Shown piece by piece: positions 6,967 to 13,885 of a stretch of 16,543 bases of DNA. Location: positions 1 to 16,543 of the forward strand of contig UQXC01000044.1 of NCBI GenBank assembly GCA_900544995.1, given 5' to 3'. Under the pieces are notes generated by a model. That model saw only the letters and a program-made list of their open reading frames with translations. It ran no database searches and was not told the DNA's origin. The stretch's first letter is position 1; every line of letters begins with the position of its first letter. The translations under genes and the position numbers were made by a program. This stretch comes from an uncultured Collinsella sp. GTDB taxonomy: Bacteria > Actinomycetota > Coriobacteriia > Coriobacteriales > Coriobacteriaceae.

Positions 6967-7122
6967 CCAAAACTATGCCTGATTACTACGATAAACCGCC
7001 AGTCTCCAACCACAACAAATTGCACTCCAGCAAAACCGCAGGTAGACAGCTTGTGATTTTCCGAAAAACAATGCCGAGGTCTGAGATTTCGAATTCATCG
7101 TAGTAATCCGGCATAGTTTTGG
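6967..7122. repeat. 156-bp element with 26-bp terminal inverted repeats
   Basis: The left arm (6967-6992) begins CCAAAACTATGCC and ends ATTACTACGAT. The right arm (7097-7122) is its reverse complement with one mismatch (25 of 26). The 104-base interior is more AT-rich than the surroundings and has no convincing gene. The layout is that of a miniature inverted-repeat element. I could not identify a target-site duplication. Part of the left half resembles 16425-16480. Confidence 0.75.
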
Positions 7123-7156
7123 GCAAAGCAACTTCGGAAGGGTGTCACCGCAGCCC

Positions 7157-7191
7157 AAAATGATCCGTTATCCTCCGTCCCCCACGGATCA
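7157..7191 (-). terminator. Terminator-like hairpin on the minus strand
   Basis: TGATCCGT (7161-7168) pairs with ACGGATCA (7184-7191), an 8-bp perfect stem. On the minus strand the stem is followed by TTTT (plus-strand AAAA at 7157-7160). It lies about 21 bases beyond the structured element on that strand, so it could end a minus-strand transcript of it. Confidence 0.45.
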
Positions 7192-7212
7192 CTCAAATGC
7201 CAACCGAGGCAG

Positions 7213-7377
7213 CGCTGCAGATTGAGGACGGACAGCGAAAGCGTTCCTAAGCGAGCAAGGTGGCGTGAAAGAGGAGGGCATAGGCCTTGTGGCCATGCCC
7301 GACGATTGAACGCCAGATTGCCGCTTAGGAACGTTTGCAGCGTCGAGCGGTTACGGCGTTTGGTAAAACGCCGTAAC
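7213..7377. repeat. Structured repeat element, copy 2 (full; candidate non-coding RNA)
   Basis: The element folds into nested helices. CGCTGCA (7213-7219) pairs with TGCAGCG (7336-7342). GCGTTCCTAAGCG (7241-7253) pairs with CGCTTAGGAACGT (7322-7334), 13 bp with one wobble. TGGCG (7261-7265) pairs with CGCCA (7311-7315). The tip is a hairpin at 7276-7300 with a bulged A and a TTGT loop. A separate 12-bp hairpin (7350-7377, loop GGTA) follows. Copy 1 at the window start keeps both visible hairpins with compensated base changes. No known RNA class came to mind with certainty. The strand is open: a minus-strand terminator-like hairpin lies beyond it, while on the plus strand it precedes the MarR promoter. 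Confidence 0.6.
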
Positions 7378-7394
7378 TTAATAAGTTTGGTACC

Positions 7395-7423
7395 TTGACA
7401 TTCATTTCTCACGCTCCTAAATT
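7395..7423 (+). promoter_or_regulatory. Sigma-70-type promoter of the MarR-ABC operon
   Basis: A perfect TTGACA (7395-7400) is followed after exactly 17 bases by TAAATT (7418-7423, 4 of 6 matches to TATAAT). The predicted start near 7430 falls inside the inverted repeats described as a candidate operator, which fits repression by MarR binding. Confidence 0.7.
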
Positions 7424-7454
7424 GGTTAGGCACAAAACAATTCCACTACCTAAC
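7420..7454. promoter_or_regulatory. Candidate MarR operator
   Basis: Two inverted repeats overlap the -10 box and transcription start: AATTG (7420-7424) with CAATT (7438-7442), and GTTAGG (7425-7430) with CCTAAC (7449-7454). MarR dimers bind palindromes of this scale and commonly repress their own operon. Which repeat is the real site cannot be decided from one copy. Confidence 0.45.
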
Positions 7455-7478
7455 TAAAGAAAGGAGCGAAGCTTAGAT

Positions 7479-7982
7479 ATGTGTGTTGAAGCACTCGTCC
7501 TTCCGCATGAGCCCGGCGGTGACCCGTCGCAACCGGTAGACATACCCGAAGCGGTCAACGCCGAAGACAGACTCGCCAAGCGCATCCTCAATAACCTGGG
7601 CTTTTGCGGCCATTACATGCATTTTCATGGTGGCGGCGTATCCGGCAAGGCGCCCATCGTCTGCCTGCTTGCCAAGCAGGAAAACGGCGAGATGTCGCAG
7701 CAGGAACTCGGCATGCACTTCGACCTCAAGCCGGGGTCGCTTTCCGAGATCTTGTCCAAGCTCGAGTGCGCCGGCATCATCGAGCGCAGCCGCAATCCAA
7801 AAGATCGCCGGCAGCTCACCATTCGCCTGACCGAGATCGGCTGGGAGAAGGCCCGTATCGACCAAGCCGCCCGCATCCGCTTTAGAAAACAGGCCTTTAG
7901 CGCGCTCACCCACGACGAGCGCGAGGACCTCGCCGAAATGCTCGATAAAATCCGCGTAACCTGGGAGGAACTGGATGATTAA
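7479..7982 (+). CDS. MarR-family transcriptional regulator
   Basis: The 167-residue DNA-binding protein has a winged helix-turn-helix core: MSQQELGMHFDLKPGSLSEI (about residues 82-101) as the helix-turn-helix and RSRNPKDRRQLTIRLTEIG as the wing with its Asp-Arg-Arg signature. The preceding GHYMHFHGGG segment (44-53) is typical of the subgroup that sits next to paired ABC exporters. The ATG lies 12 bases after AAGGAG (7461-7466), a slightly long spacing. The gene overlaps the first ABC gene by 8 bases (ATGATTAA), so the three genes form one operon. It probably represses the exporter until a ligand binds; the ligand is unknown. Confidence 0.9.
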   Translation: MCVEALVLPHEPGGDPSQPVDIPEAVNAEDRLAKRILNNLGFCGHYMHFHGGGVSGKAPIVCLLAKQENGEMSQQELGMHFDLKPGSLSEILSKLECAGIIERSRNPKDRRQLTIRLTEIGWEKARIDQAARIRFRKQAFSALTHDEREDLAEMLDKIRVTWEELDD

Positions 7983-9789
7983 AACCCTCATGGGAAGCAT
8001 CCGCGACTATATGAAAGTCACCGTTGCCACGCCGTTGCTCGTGCTTGGCGAGGTGCTCTGCGAGATGCTGATTCCATTTATCACCGCCAACCTGATCGAC
8101 GTCATCAAAGACGGCGCTACCGTAGCCGAGATGCTTCCCACCGCAGGCTTTTTGGTGCTCATCGCGCTAACATCCCTTGCTTTTGGCGCCGCTGCCGGCG
8201 TCACCTGCAGCCATGCGAGCTGCGGCTTCGCCAAGAACCTGCGTCACGACCTGTTCTACAAAATCCAGACGTTCAGCTTTGCCAACATCGATGAGTTCTC
8301 GAGCTCCTCGCTCGTCACGCGCCTGACCACCGATATCAACAACGTGCAGCAGGCCTTTATGATGATCATCCGTATCGCCGTGCGCGCGCCACTGGTATTG
8401 ATCTTCGCCTTTACCATGGCGTATATCATGGGCGGCAGCGTTGCCATGGTCTACCTGGTCATCATTCCGCTGCTGGGCTTTGGACTGTTCTTTATCATCT
8501 TTAAGGTGCGCCCCATCTTCTCGCGCGTGTTCCACAAGTACGACGCCCTTAACGAGTCCGTCGAGGAAAACGTCACCGGCATGCGCGTGGTCAAGAGCTA
8601 TGTGCGCGAAGACTTTGAGAAGGAGAAGTTCGCGACCGCCGCACGCGACGTCCAGATGGACTTCACCCGCGCCGAGAAGCTGCTCGCCTTTAACAACCCC
8701 ATGATGAACATCTGCGTCAACGGCGCATTTGTCGTCATCATCTACCTGGGCTCCAAGCTCATCATCACGAGCCAGGGAACGCTGTTCGACGTGGGCCAGC
8801 TCTCCTCGATCTTTACCTATGGCTTCCAGATCCTCATGAGCCTGATGCAGCTGTCGATGATCTTTGTCATGGTGACCATGGCCGACGAATCGGCGCACCG
8901 CATTACCGAGGTGCTGGCCGCCGAGCCCACGATCGCCGATCCCGCCGAGCCCGTGCTCGAGGTCGCCGATGGCTCCATCGACTTTGACCACGTGAGCTTT
9001 AAGTATTCCGAGCACGCAAAGCGCCAGGCACTCGACGATATCGACCTGCACATTAAGAGCGGCGAGACCATCGGCATCATCGGCGGCACCGGCTCGGCCA
9101 AGTCCACGCTTGTAAACCTCATCGCCCGTCTGTACGACACCACCGAGGGCACTGTGCGCGTGGGCGGCATGGACGTGCGCGACTACGACTTGGACGCGCT
9201 GCGCCACCAGGTCGCCATGGTGCTGCAGAAAAACGTGCTGTTTAGCGGCACCATTGCCGAGAACCTGCGCTGGGGCGACCCGAACGCCACCGACGAGGAG
9301 GTCCGCGAGGCAGCGCATCTGGCCTGCGCCGACGAGTTTGTCAACGGCTTCCCCAAGGGCTATGACACCTGGATCGAACAGGGCGGCTCCAATGTTTCCG
9401 GCGGTCAGAAGCAGCGCCTGTGCATCGCGCGTGCCCTGCTGCGTCGTCCCAAGATCTTGATCCTGGACGACTCCACCAGCGCCGTCGACACCAAGACCGA
9501 CGCCAAGATCCGCGCAGGACTGGCAAGCTATCTGCCCAACACGACCAAGCTCATCATCGCCCAGCGCATCAGCTCCGTGCAGGACGCAGACCGCATCATC
9601 GTCATGGAAGGCGGCCGCATCGCGCAGATCGGCAGCCATGACGAGCTACTCAAGACGAGCGAGATCTACCGCGAGACCTTCACCTCGCAAAACAAGATGT
9701 CTGCCGAAGGCGAAGGGGCCGTCGAAGCCGGCACCGAGACATCCGTAACGCAAGCTCAGACCCAGGAAGGAGGCGAGGCACATGAGTAA
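7975..9789 (+). CDS. ABC exporter half-transporter, degenerate-site subunit
   Basis: The 604-residue protein has an N-terminal six-helix membrane domain (about 1-310) and a C-terminal ATPase domain (about 340-580). Walker A is GGTGSAKST at 370-378, with Ala375 in place of the usual last Gly. The signature is a normal VSGGQ at 474-478. Walker B is LILDDSTSAVD, with Asp499 where the catalytic Glu normally stands. Loss of that Glu in one half and an altered signature in the partner is the hallmark of heterodimeric exporters such as the BmrCD/LmrCD type. The last 30 residues are a Glu/Gln/Thr-rich tail. Its ATG follows GGGAGG by 6 bases inside the MarR gene, and its stop overlaps the next gene. 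Likely exports drugs or other amphipathic compounds as a dimer with the following gene's product. Confidence 0.9.
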   Translation: MIKTLMGSIRDYMKVTVATPLLVLGEVLCEMLIPFITANLIDVIKDGATVAEMLPTAGFLVLIALTSLAFGAAAGVTCSHASCGFAKNLRHDLFYKIQTFSFANIDEFSSSSLVTRLTTDINNVQQAFMMIIRIAVRAPLVLIFAFTMAYIMGGSVAMVYLVIIPLLGFGLFFIIFKVRPIFSRVFHKYDALNESVEENVTGMRVVKSYVREDFEKEKFATAARDVQMDFTRAEKLLAFNNPMMNICVNGAFVVIIYLGSKLIITSQGTLFDVGQLSSIFTYGFQILMSLMQLSMIFVMVTMADESAHRITEVLAAEPTIADPAEPVLEVADGSIDFDHVSFKYSEHAKRQALDDIDLHIKSGETIGIIGGTGSAKSTLVNLIARLYDTTEGTVRVGGMDVRDYDLDALRHQVAMVLQKNVLFSGTIAENLRWGDPNATDEEVREAAHLACADEFVNGFPKGYDTWIEQGGSNVSGGQKQRLCIARALLRRPKILILDDSTSAVDTKTDAKIRAGLASYLPNTTKLIIAQRISSVQDADRIIVMEGGRIAQIGSHDELLKTSEIYRETFTSQNKMSAEGEGAVEAGTETSVTQAQTQEGGEAHE

Positions 9790-11701
9790 GGCAACGACCG
9801 CCGAGCGCGCGCTCAACCGCAAGGGCGGCACCATGTCGCGCCTCATCAAGACGCTCTTTGGCTTCTACCCCGTGCTTTTGCCCCTCGTCGTCGTCGGCGT
9901 GGTACTCTGCGCCATCATCAACTCCATCGGTGCGACCTTCCTTCAGAGCGCTCTGCAGATTATTAGCGAATCGTGGCAGTCGGGCGATTGGGAAGCCGCG
10001 CAGCCCAAGATCGCACAGCTCGTGACCACCCTCGCCTGCATCTACGGCGTCGGCATCCTGTCCTCGCTGTTCTGGAACCGCGCCATGGCCATCGTCACGC
10101 AGGGCTCGCTCGAGAAGCTGCGTGAGAAGATGTTCAACCGCATGCAGGACCTGCCGATCCGCTACTTCGACACGCACCAGCGCGGCGACATCATGAGCCA
10201 CTACACCAACGACATCGACACGCTGCGCCAGATGATCAGCCAGTCGCTGCCCAACCTGCTCATGACGGTCATCGTCATTGCCACGGTGTTCTTTATCATG
10301 CTGTACTACAGCGTGTGGATGTGCCTGGTCATTATTGCCGGCGTCGCCTTTATGACCTTTATGACCAAGCTGCTCGGCTCCAACTCCGCGCGTTTCTTCA
10401 TTGCGCAGCAGACCGAGCTCGGCGTGGTCGAGGGCCATATCGAGGAAGTCATGAACGGCCAGAAGGTCGTCAAGGCATTCTGCCACGAGTCTGCCGCCGA
10501 GGCCGATTTTGACGAGCGCAACGAAAAGCTCTTCGAGGTCTCGCAGAAGGCCAACATGTACGCCAACATCCTCATGCCCATCCTTATGAACCTGGGCAAT
10601 CTGCTCTACGTGCTGGTGGCCCTTGCCGGCGGCATTTTCCTGGCGCTGGGCGTGCCCAACCTGAGCATCTCGGGCATGGCGCTGTCCATCGCCGTCGTGG
10701 TGCCCTTCCTCAACATGACCAAGCAGTTCTGCGGACAGATCGGTCAGATCTCGCAGCAGATCAACGCCGTGGTCATGGGCCTCGCCGGCGCCGACCGCAT
10801 CTTTGAGCTTATCGACGAGAAGCCCGAGACCGACGAAGGCTATGTGACGCTCGTCAACGCGCAGGTCAACCCCGATACCTGGCAGCTCGAGGAGGCCGAC
10901 CACCACACCGGCATGTGGGCGTGGAAACATCCGCACCGCGCAACCGGCGAGATCGAGTACGTACCGCTGCGCGGCGACCTGGTCATGGACAACGTCGACT
11001 TTGGCTACACGCCCGACCACGAGGTGCTGCACGGCGTGTCCGTGTTTGCCAAGCCGGGCCAGAAGGTCGCGTTTGTCGGCGCCACCGGTGCCGGCAAGAC
11101 GACCATCACCAACCTCATCAACCGCTTCTATGACATTGCCGACGGCAAGATCCGCTACGACGGCATCAACGTCAACAAGATCCGCAAGGCCGATCTGCGC
11201 CGCTCGCTGGGCGTCGTGCTGCAGGACGTGAACCTGTTCACCGGCACCGTGATGGATAACATCCGCTACGGCAACCTGGACGCCACCGACGAGGAGTGCA
11301 TCGCGGCGGCCAAGCTCGCGGGCGCGGACGACTTTATCACCCGCCTGCCCGACGGCTACGACACCATGCTCACCGGCAACGGCGCCCAGCTGTCGCAAGG
11401 CCAGCGCCAGCTGATTTCGATTGCACGCGCTGCCGTCGCCGATCCGCCGGCGATGATCCTGGACGAGGCCACGAGCTCCATCGACACCCGCACCGAGGCT
11501 ATCGTGCAAGCCGGCATGGACAAGCTCATGGACGGCCGCACGACGTTTGTCATCGCGCACCGTCTGTCCACCGTGCGCAACTCCGACGCGATCATCTGTC
11601 TTGATCACGGCCGCATCATCGAGCGCGGCAACCACGACGAGTTGATCGCCAAGCGCGGGTATTACTACCAGCTCTACACCGGAGCGTTTGAGCTGGAGTA
11701 G
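9782..11701 (+). CDS. ABC exporter half-transporter, catalytic subunit
   Basis: This 639-residue partner subunit has a six-helix membrane domain (about 20-325), a linker insert of about 50 residues (345-400, containing HHTGMWAWKHPH) and an ATPase domain. Walker A is GATGAGKTT at 433-441. Walker B is MILDEATSSID with the catalytic Glu562 intact. The signature is LSQGQ (537-541) instead of LSGGQ. In the dimer, this altered signature faces the Asp-containing site of the other subunit, while this subunit's Walker motifs face the partner's normal VSGGQ. Only one of the two sites should therefore hydrolyse ATP efficiently. The ATG follows AAGGAGG (9767-9773) by 8 bases and overlaps the upstream stop (ATGAGTAA). 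The linker insert is common in this subgroup; its role is unknown to me. Confidence 0.9.
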   Translation: MSKATTAERALNRKGGTMSRLIKTLFGFYPVLLPLVVVGVVLCAIINSIGATFLQSALQIISESWQSGDWEAAQPKIAQLVTTLACIYGVGILSSLFWNRAMAIVTQGSLEKLREKMFNRMQDLPIRYFDTHQRGDIMSHYTNDIDTLRQMISQSLPNLLMTVIVIATVFFIMLYYSVWMCLVIIAGVAFMTFMTKLLGSNSARFFIAQQTELGVVEGHIEEVMNGQKVVKAFCHESAAEADFDERNEKLFEVSQKANMYANILMPILMNLGNLLYVLVALAGGIFLALGVPNLSISGMALSIAVVVPFLNMTKQFCGQIGQISQQINAVVMGLAGADRIFELIDEKPETDEGYVTLVNAQVNPDTWQLEEADHHTGMWAWKHPHRATGEIEYVPLRGDLVMDNVDFGYTPDHEVLHGVSVFAKPGQKVAFVGATGAGKTTITNLINRFYDIADGKIRYDGINVNKIRKADLRRSLGVVLQDVNLFTGTVMDNIRYGNLDATDEECIAAAKLAGADDFITRLPDGYDTMLTGNGAQLSQGQRQLISIARAAVADPPAMILDEATSSIDTRTEAIVQAGMDKLMDGRTTFVIAHRLSTVRNSDAIICLDHGRIIERGNHDELIAKRGYYYQLYTGAFELE

Positions 11702-11715
11702 GACCGGTTACTGAC

Positions 11716-11740
11716 GGAGGGCGCCCCGGGGGCGCCCTCC
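11716..11740. terminator. GC-rich hairpin after the ABC operon
   Basis: GGAGGGCGCC pairs perfectly with GGCGCCCTCC around a 5-base centre, 14 bases after the stop codon. There is no T-tract, so it may act as a 3'-end stabiliser or a weak terminator ahead of the stronger one at 11782. Confidence 0.45.
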
Positions 11741-11781
11741 TGCGCGCGATCAGCCGTCATTTAAAACGGAATAAAAGTTTG

Positions 11782-11816
11782 CGAGGCCCTGGCCGTTTGG
11801 CCAGGGCCTCGTTTTG
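11782..11816. terminator. Bidirectional terminator between convergent operons
   Basis: A 13-bp stem (CGAGGCCCTGGCC / GGCCAGGGCCTCG) with a GTTT loop is followed on the plus strand by TTTT. On the minus strand it is followed by GCAAACTTTTAT. It sits between the ABC operon and the minus-strand LysR gene and can serve both. Confidence 0.8.
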
Positions 11817-11826
11817 TAAGGATGAA

Positions 11827-12705
11827 CTAGTTGAGGAGTTGGGCCATGGCGTTGACGAATTTTTGGACTTGGAGGGTGGGCTCGAGCGGGTAGTGCAGAA
11901 AGACTGGCACCTCGCGACCGCATAGGAACGGCACGCCCACAAAGGCAGGGTGCACGCCCGACCACGCTCCGCAGGTGAGCACCGCGTCGCCCTTTTCCTC
12001 TGCATCGTTAAAGAGCGCAAAGTCAAAGCTATCCACATCGATCACGTCCACACCGCCGTCGGCCAAAAGGTCGATACGTAGACTGTCCATGGCGTCGTTG
12101 CCGTGACGGAGCACGCGCAGGCGCATGCCCTCCAGGTCGGCAACCGTGATGCGCGTCTTGCGCGCCAGCGGGCTCGCGCGCGGCACGTCGATATAAAACG
12201 GCACGTTGACAATGCGGAGCTTTTGGCAGGCATCGCCCCAGCGTGGGGTCGAAAAACTCGACTGCACCACATCTACTTCGCGACCAAGGCTGCGCATGAC
12301 GGATTCGCGCTCGTCATAGAGGTCGCTCACCGGCACGATCTCAAAGCGCAACGACGGTTCCAGATCGTGGATGCCCGACCACATCGACAGCGTTTGACGC
12401 CCCGGGCACATCATCGACACGCCCAGGCGCACGGCACCGCCATCGCCCGCCGCGCGTCGGGCACGGCGCAGCGCGTCCTCGGATTGCCGCATGATTGAGC
12501 GTGCGTCGTCCACCAGCAGAGCACCCGCCGGCGTCACCTTGACGCCTGAGTGCGAACGTTCGAACAGTGTGATGCCGAACTCGGCCTCGAAGCCCGACAC
12601 CTGCTTGACGAGCGCCGGAGTCGACACGCGCAATTTTGCCGCCGCACGCGAGAAGCTTCCCAGCTCCGCGGCGGCCGATATGGCCTCAAGTCGTCGATCG
12701 TACAC
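11827..12705 (-). CDS. LysR-family transcriptional regulator
   Basis: The 292-residue regulator has the family's N-terminal helix-turn-helix (residues 4-60, ELGSFSRAAAKLRVSTPALV then GFEAEFGITLFERSHSGVKVTPAG), a linker helix, and a C-terminal periplasmic-binding-like effector domain from about residue 92 to the end. The start is GTG at 12703-12705, chosen because CAGGAG lies about 5 bases upstream and the helix-turn-helix begins at once. It is transcribed away from the SDR-MFS-Gfo/Idh operon across a 233-base gap, the usual layout for a LysR protein that controls the divergent operon in response to a pathway metabolite. The effector cannot be predicted. Confidence 0.9.
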   Translation of the reverse strand: MYDRRLEAISAAAELGSFSRAAAKLRVSTPALVKQVSGFEAEFGITLFERSHSGVKVTPAGALLVDDARSIMRQSEDALRRARRAAGDGGAVRLGVSMMCPGRQTLSMWSGIHDLEPSLRFEIVPVSDLYDERESVMRSLGREVDVVQSSFSTPRWGDACQKLRIVNVPFYIDVPRASPLARKTRITVADLEGMRLRVLRHGNDAMDSLRIDLLADGGVDVIDVDSFDFALFNDAEEKGDAVLTCGAWSGVHPAFVGVPFLCGREVPVFLHYPLEPTLQVQKFVNAMAQLLN

Positions 12706-12771
12706 TCAATCTCCTGTTTTCACGTCCGTGGCCACATGGTGCCACAGAGGGGTTGTTTTCGCAGGTCACGC

Positions 12772-12783
12772 GCTCAATTGAGC
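12772..12783. promoter_or_regulatory. 12-bp perfect palindrome
   Basis: GCTCAATTGAGC is self-complementary and lies in the middle of the LysR/SDR divergent region. It could be a second regulator site; nothing else supports a role. Confidence 0.3.
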
Positions 12784-12840
12784 ATAGACTGCATCGCACA
12801 GTGTAAACCTACGGTTAACGCCATTCTAACAATTATGCAA

Positions 12841-12869
12841 TTCACCTGCGTAAATGCAAAGCATACGAT
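12841..12869 (+). promoter_or_regulatory. Candidate promoter of the SDR operon
   Basis: TTCACC (12841-12846, 4 of 6 matches to TTGACA) and TACGAT (12864-12869, 4 of 6 matches to TATAAT) are 17 bases apart. Weak consensus matches are usual for an activator-dependent LysR-controlled promoter. The leader would be about 63 bases. Confidence 0.4.
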
Positions 12870-12885
12870 AACCTGCGAAAACCAC

Positions 12886-12912
12886 GTGGGTCGATTAATG
12901 GGAACGACCCAC
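12886..12912 (+). promoter_or_regulatory. Leader hairpin before the SDR gene
   Basis: GTGGGTCG pairs perfectly with CGACCCAC around an 11-base loop, ending 26 bases before the start codon and just ahead of AGGGAGG. It would form at the 5' end of the operon mRNA and may stabilise it or affect ribosome entry. Confidence 0.45.
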
Positions 12913-12938
12913 AGGGAGGCACAAGAAGGGAAGTTCCT

Positions 12939-13820
12939 ATGAGCAACTGGCTTAAGCTCGAGGGCGATGTCTGCGCCGTGACCGGCGCACTCGGCGGTAT
13001 GGGCGCCGAGATCTGCCGCGAGTTCGCCCGCAACGGCGCCAACGTCGTCCTGCTCGACCTGGACGAGGAGAAGGTCAAGGCCGCTGCCGCCGACCTCGCT
13101 GCCGAATTCGGCATCCACGCCGAGGGCTACAAGATGAACGCCACCGACGAGGCCGAGGTTCAGGCTGCCGTCGACGCAACCATCGCCAACTTCGGCCGCG
13201 TCGACGTCCTCGTCAACACCGCCGGTATCCTGCGCTTCGCCGCCATGGAGGACCTGCCGCTGAGCGACTGGGAGCAGGTGCTCAACGTCAACCTCACCGG
13301 TTACTTCATCACCTCGCAGCGCTTTGGTCGCGATATGATCAAGGCCGGCCAGGGTCGCCTGGTGCACATCTCGACCGTCGCCAGCCACTCCCCCGAGACG
13401 TTCTCGGGCGTGTACAGCTCCACCAAGGCCGGCGTCAACATGATGTCCAAGATGCTCGCCGCCGAGTGGGGCCCCTACGGCGTCCGCTCCAACTGCGTCG
13501 AGCCCTGCTTCGTCAAGACCCCCATGTCGGCCAACTTCTACGCCGACCCCGAGGTCGAAAAGAGCCGCAGCCGTCTGATCGCCACGCGCCGCATCGGCGA
13601 GGTCAGCGATATCGCCAACGCCGTCATGTTCCTGGCGTCCACGCGCTCGGACTTTACCACCGGCGACGCTATCAAGGTCGACGGCGGTTTCTCCAACATG
13701 ATGGGCGACCTCACCGCCAAGCCCGGCGGCCGTCGCGCCTATGCCGACAACTACCTTAAGAACAAGGGTGTCGAGCTCTGGTCCGATGAGTCCGGCGTCG
13801 CCAAGCCGACTGACCAGTAA
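12939..13820 (+). CDS. SDR-family NAD(P)-dependent oxidoreductase
   Basis: The 293-residue classical short-chain dehydrogenase has the Rossmann glycine motif TGALGGMG at 15-22, NTAG at 93-96 (usually NNAG), and the active-site YSSTK with Tyr159 and Lys163. The residue 13 before the Tyr, normally Ser, is Thr146, with Ser145 beside it. A C-terminal extension of about 40 residues follows the usual GGF(S) end of the fold. Asp40 at the end of the second strand (VVLLDLD) favours NAD over NADP. It oxidises a secondary alcohol or reduces the ketone. It is the first gene of the operon with an OFA transporter and a Gfo/Idh dehydrogenase. AAGGGA lies 7 bases before the ATG. Codons are strongly biased to C- and G-ending forms, suggesting high expression. 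Confidence 0.9.
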   Translation: MSNWLKLEGDVCAVTGALGGMGAEICREFARNGANVVLLDLDEEKVKAAAADLAAEFGIHAEGYKMNATDEAEVQAAVDATIANFGRVDVLVNTAGILRFAAMEDLPLSDWEQVLNVNLTGYFITSQRFGRDMIKAGQGRLVHISTVASHSPETFSGVYSSTKAGVNMMSKMLAAEWGPYGVRSNCVEPCFVKTPMSANFYADPEVEKSRSRLIATRRIGEVSDIANAVMFLASTRSDFTTGDAIKVDGGFSNMMGDLTAKPGGRRAYADNYLKNKGVELWSDESGVAKPTDQ

Positions 13821-13832
13821 ACCAACCTGACA

Positions 13833-13862
13833 GGGAGGCCCGCGGACACGCCCGCTCCTCCC
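13833..13862 (+). other. Intergenic hairpin between SDR and MFS genes
   Basis: GGGAGG (13833-13838) pairs with CCTCCC (13857-13862), with an inner GCG-GACA-CGC stem. There is no T-tract, so it is more likely an mRNA processing or stability element than a terminator. Confidence 0.4.
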
Positions 13863-13885
13863 CCGTATCGATTAGAAAGAGTCCA

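Larger units (their letters stand above)
6787..7478. other. 692-base divergent gap: contents
   Basis: I see no gene here. From left to right it holds about 180 bases of unassigned leader upstream of the kinase operon, a 156-bp inverted-repeat element (6967-7122), a minus-strand terminator-like hairpin (7157-7191), a full copy of the structured element (7213-7377), and the promoter, operator and leader of the MarR-ABC operon (7395-7478). Several short frames read through the repeats, but they cross the palindromes and have no ribosome site that convinces me. Confidence 0.65.
12755..12882. promoter_or_regulatory. Three copies of an ACCTGCGWAAA motif (candidate LysR sites)
   Basis: TTTTCGCAGGT at 12756-12766 (with G12755, a 12-base match) is the exact reverse complement of ACCTGCGAAAAC at 12871-12882. 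A third copy, ACCTGCGTAAA, lies at 12844-12854, 27 bases before the second. One copy overlaps the candidate -35 and another the transcription start. Assignment to this LysR protein is inferred from position only. Confidence 0.5.

Noticed and set aside
7095..7433. 112-codon minus-strand frame across the structured element, and similar short frames in the 156-bp element
   Set aside because: It runs through several palindromes, and the copy at the window start keeps pairing rather than the reading frame. It may be annotated as hypothetical in databases because the repeat is multicopy.
7975..9789. First ABC subunit as a dead pseudo-exporter because of DD at Walker B
   Set aside because: This is the expected state of one half of a heterodimeric exporter, and the partner supplies the catalytic Glu.
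9680..11635. 651-codon minus-strand frame opposite the second ABC gene
   Set aside because: It is antisense to a protein with intact Walker and signature motifs, is compositionally biased and has no family features. The 490-codon frame opposite the first ABC gene is rejected for the same reason.
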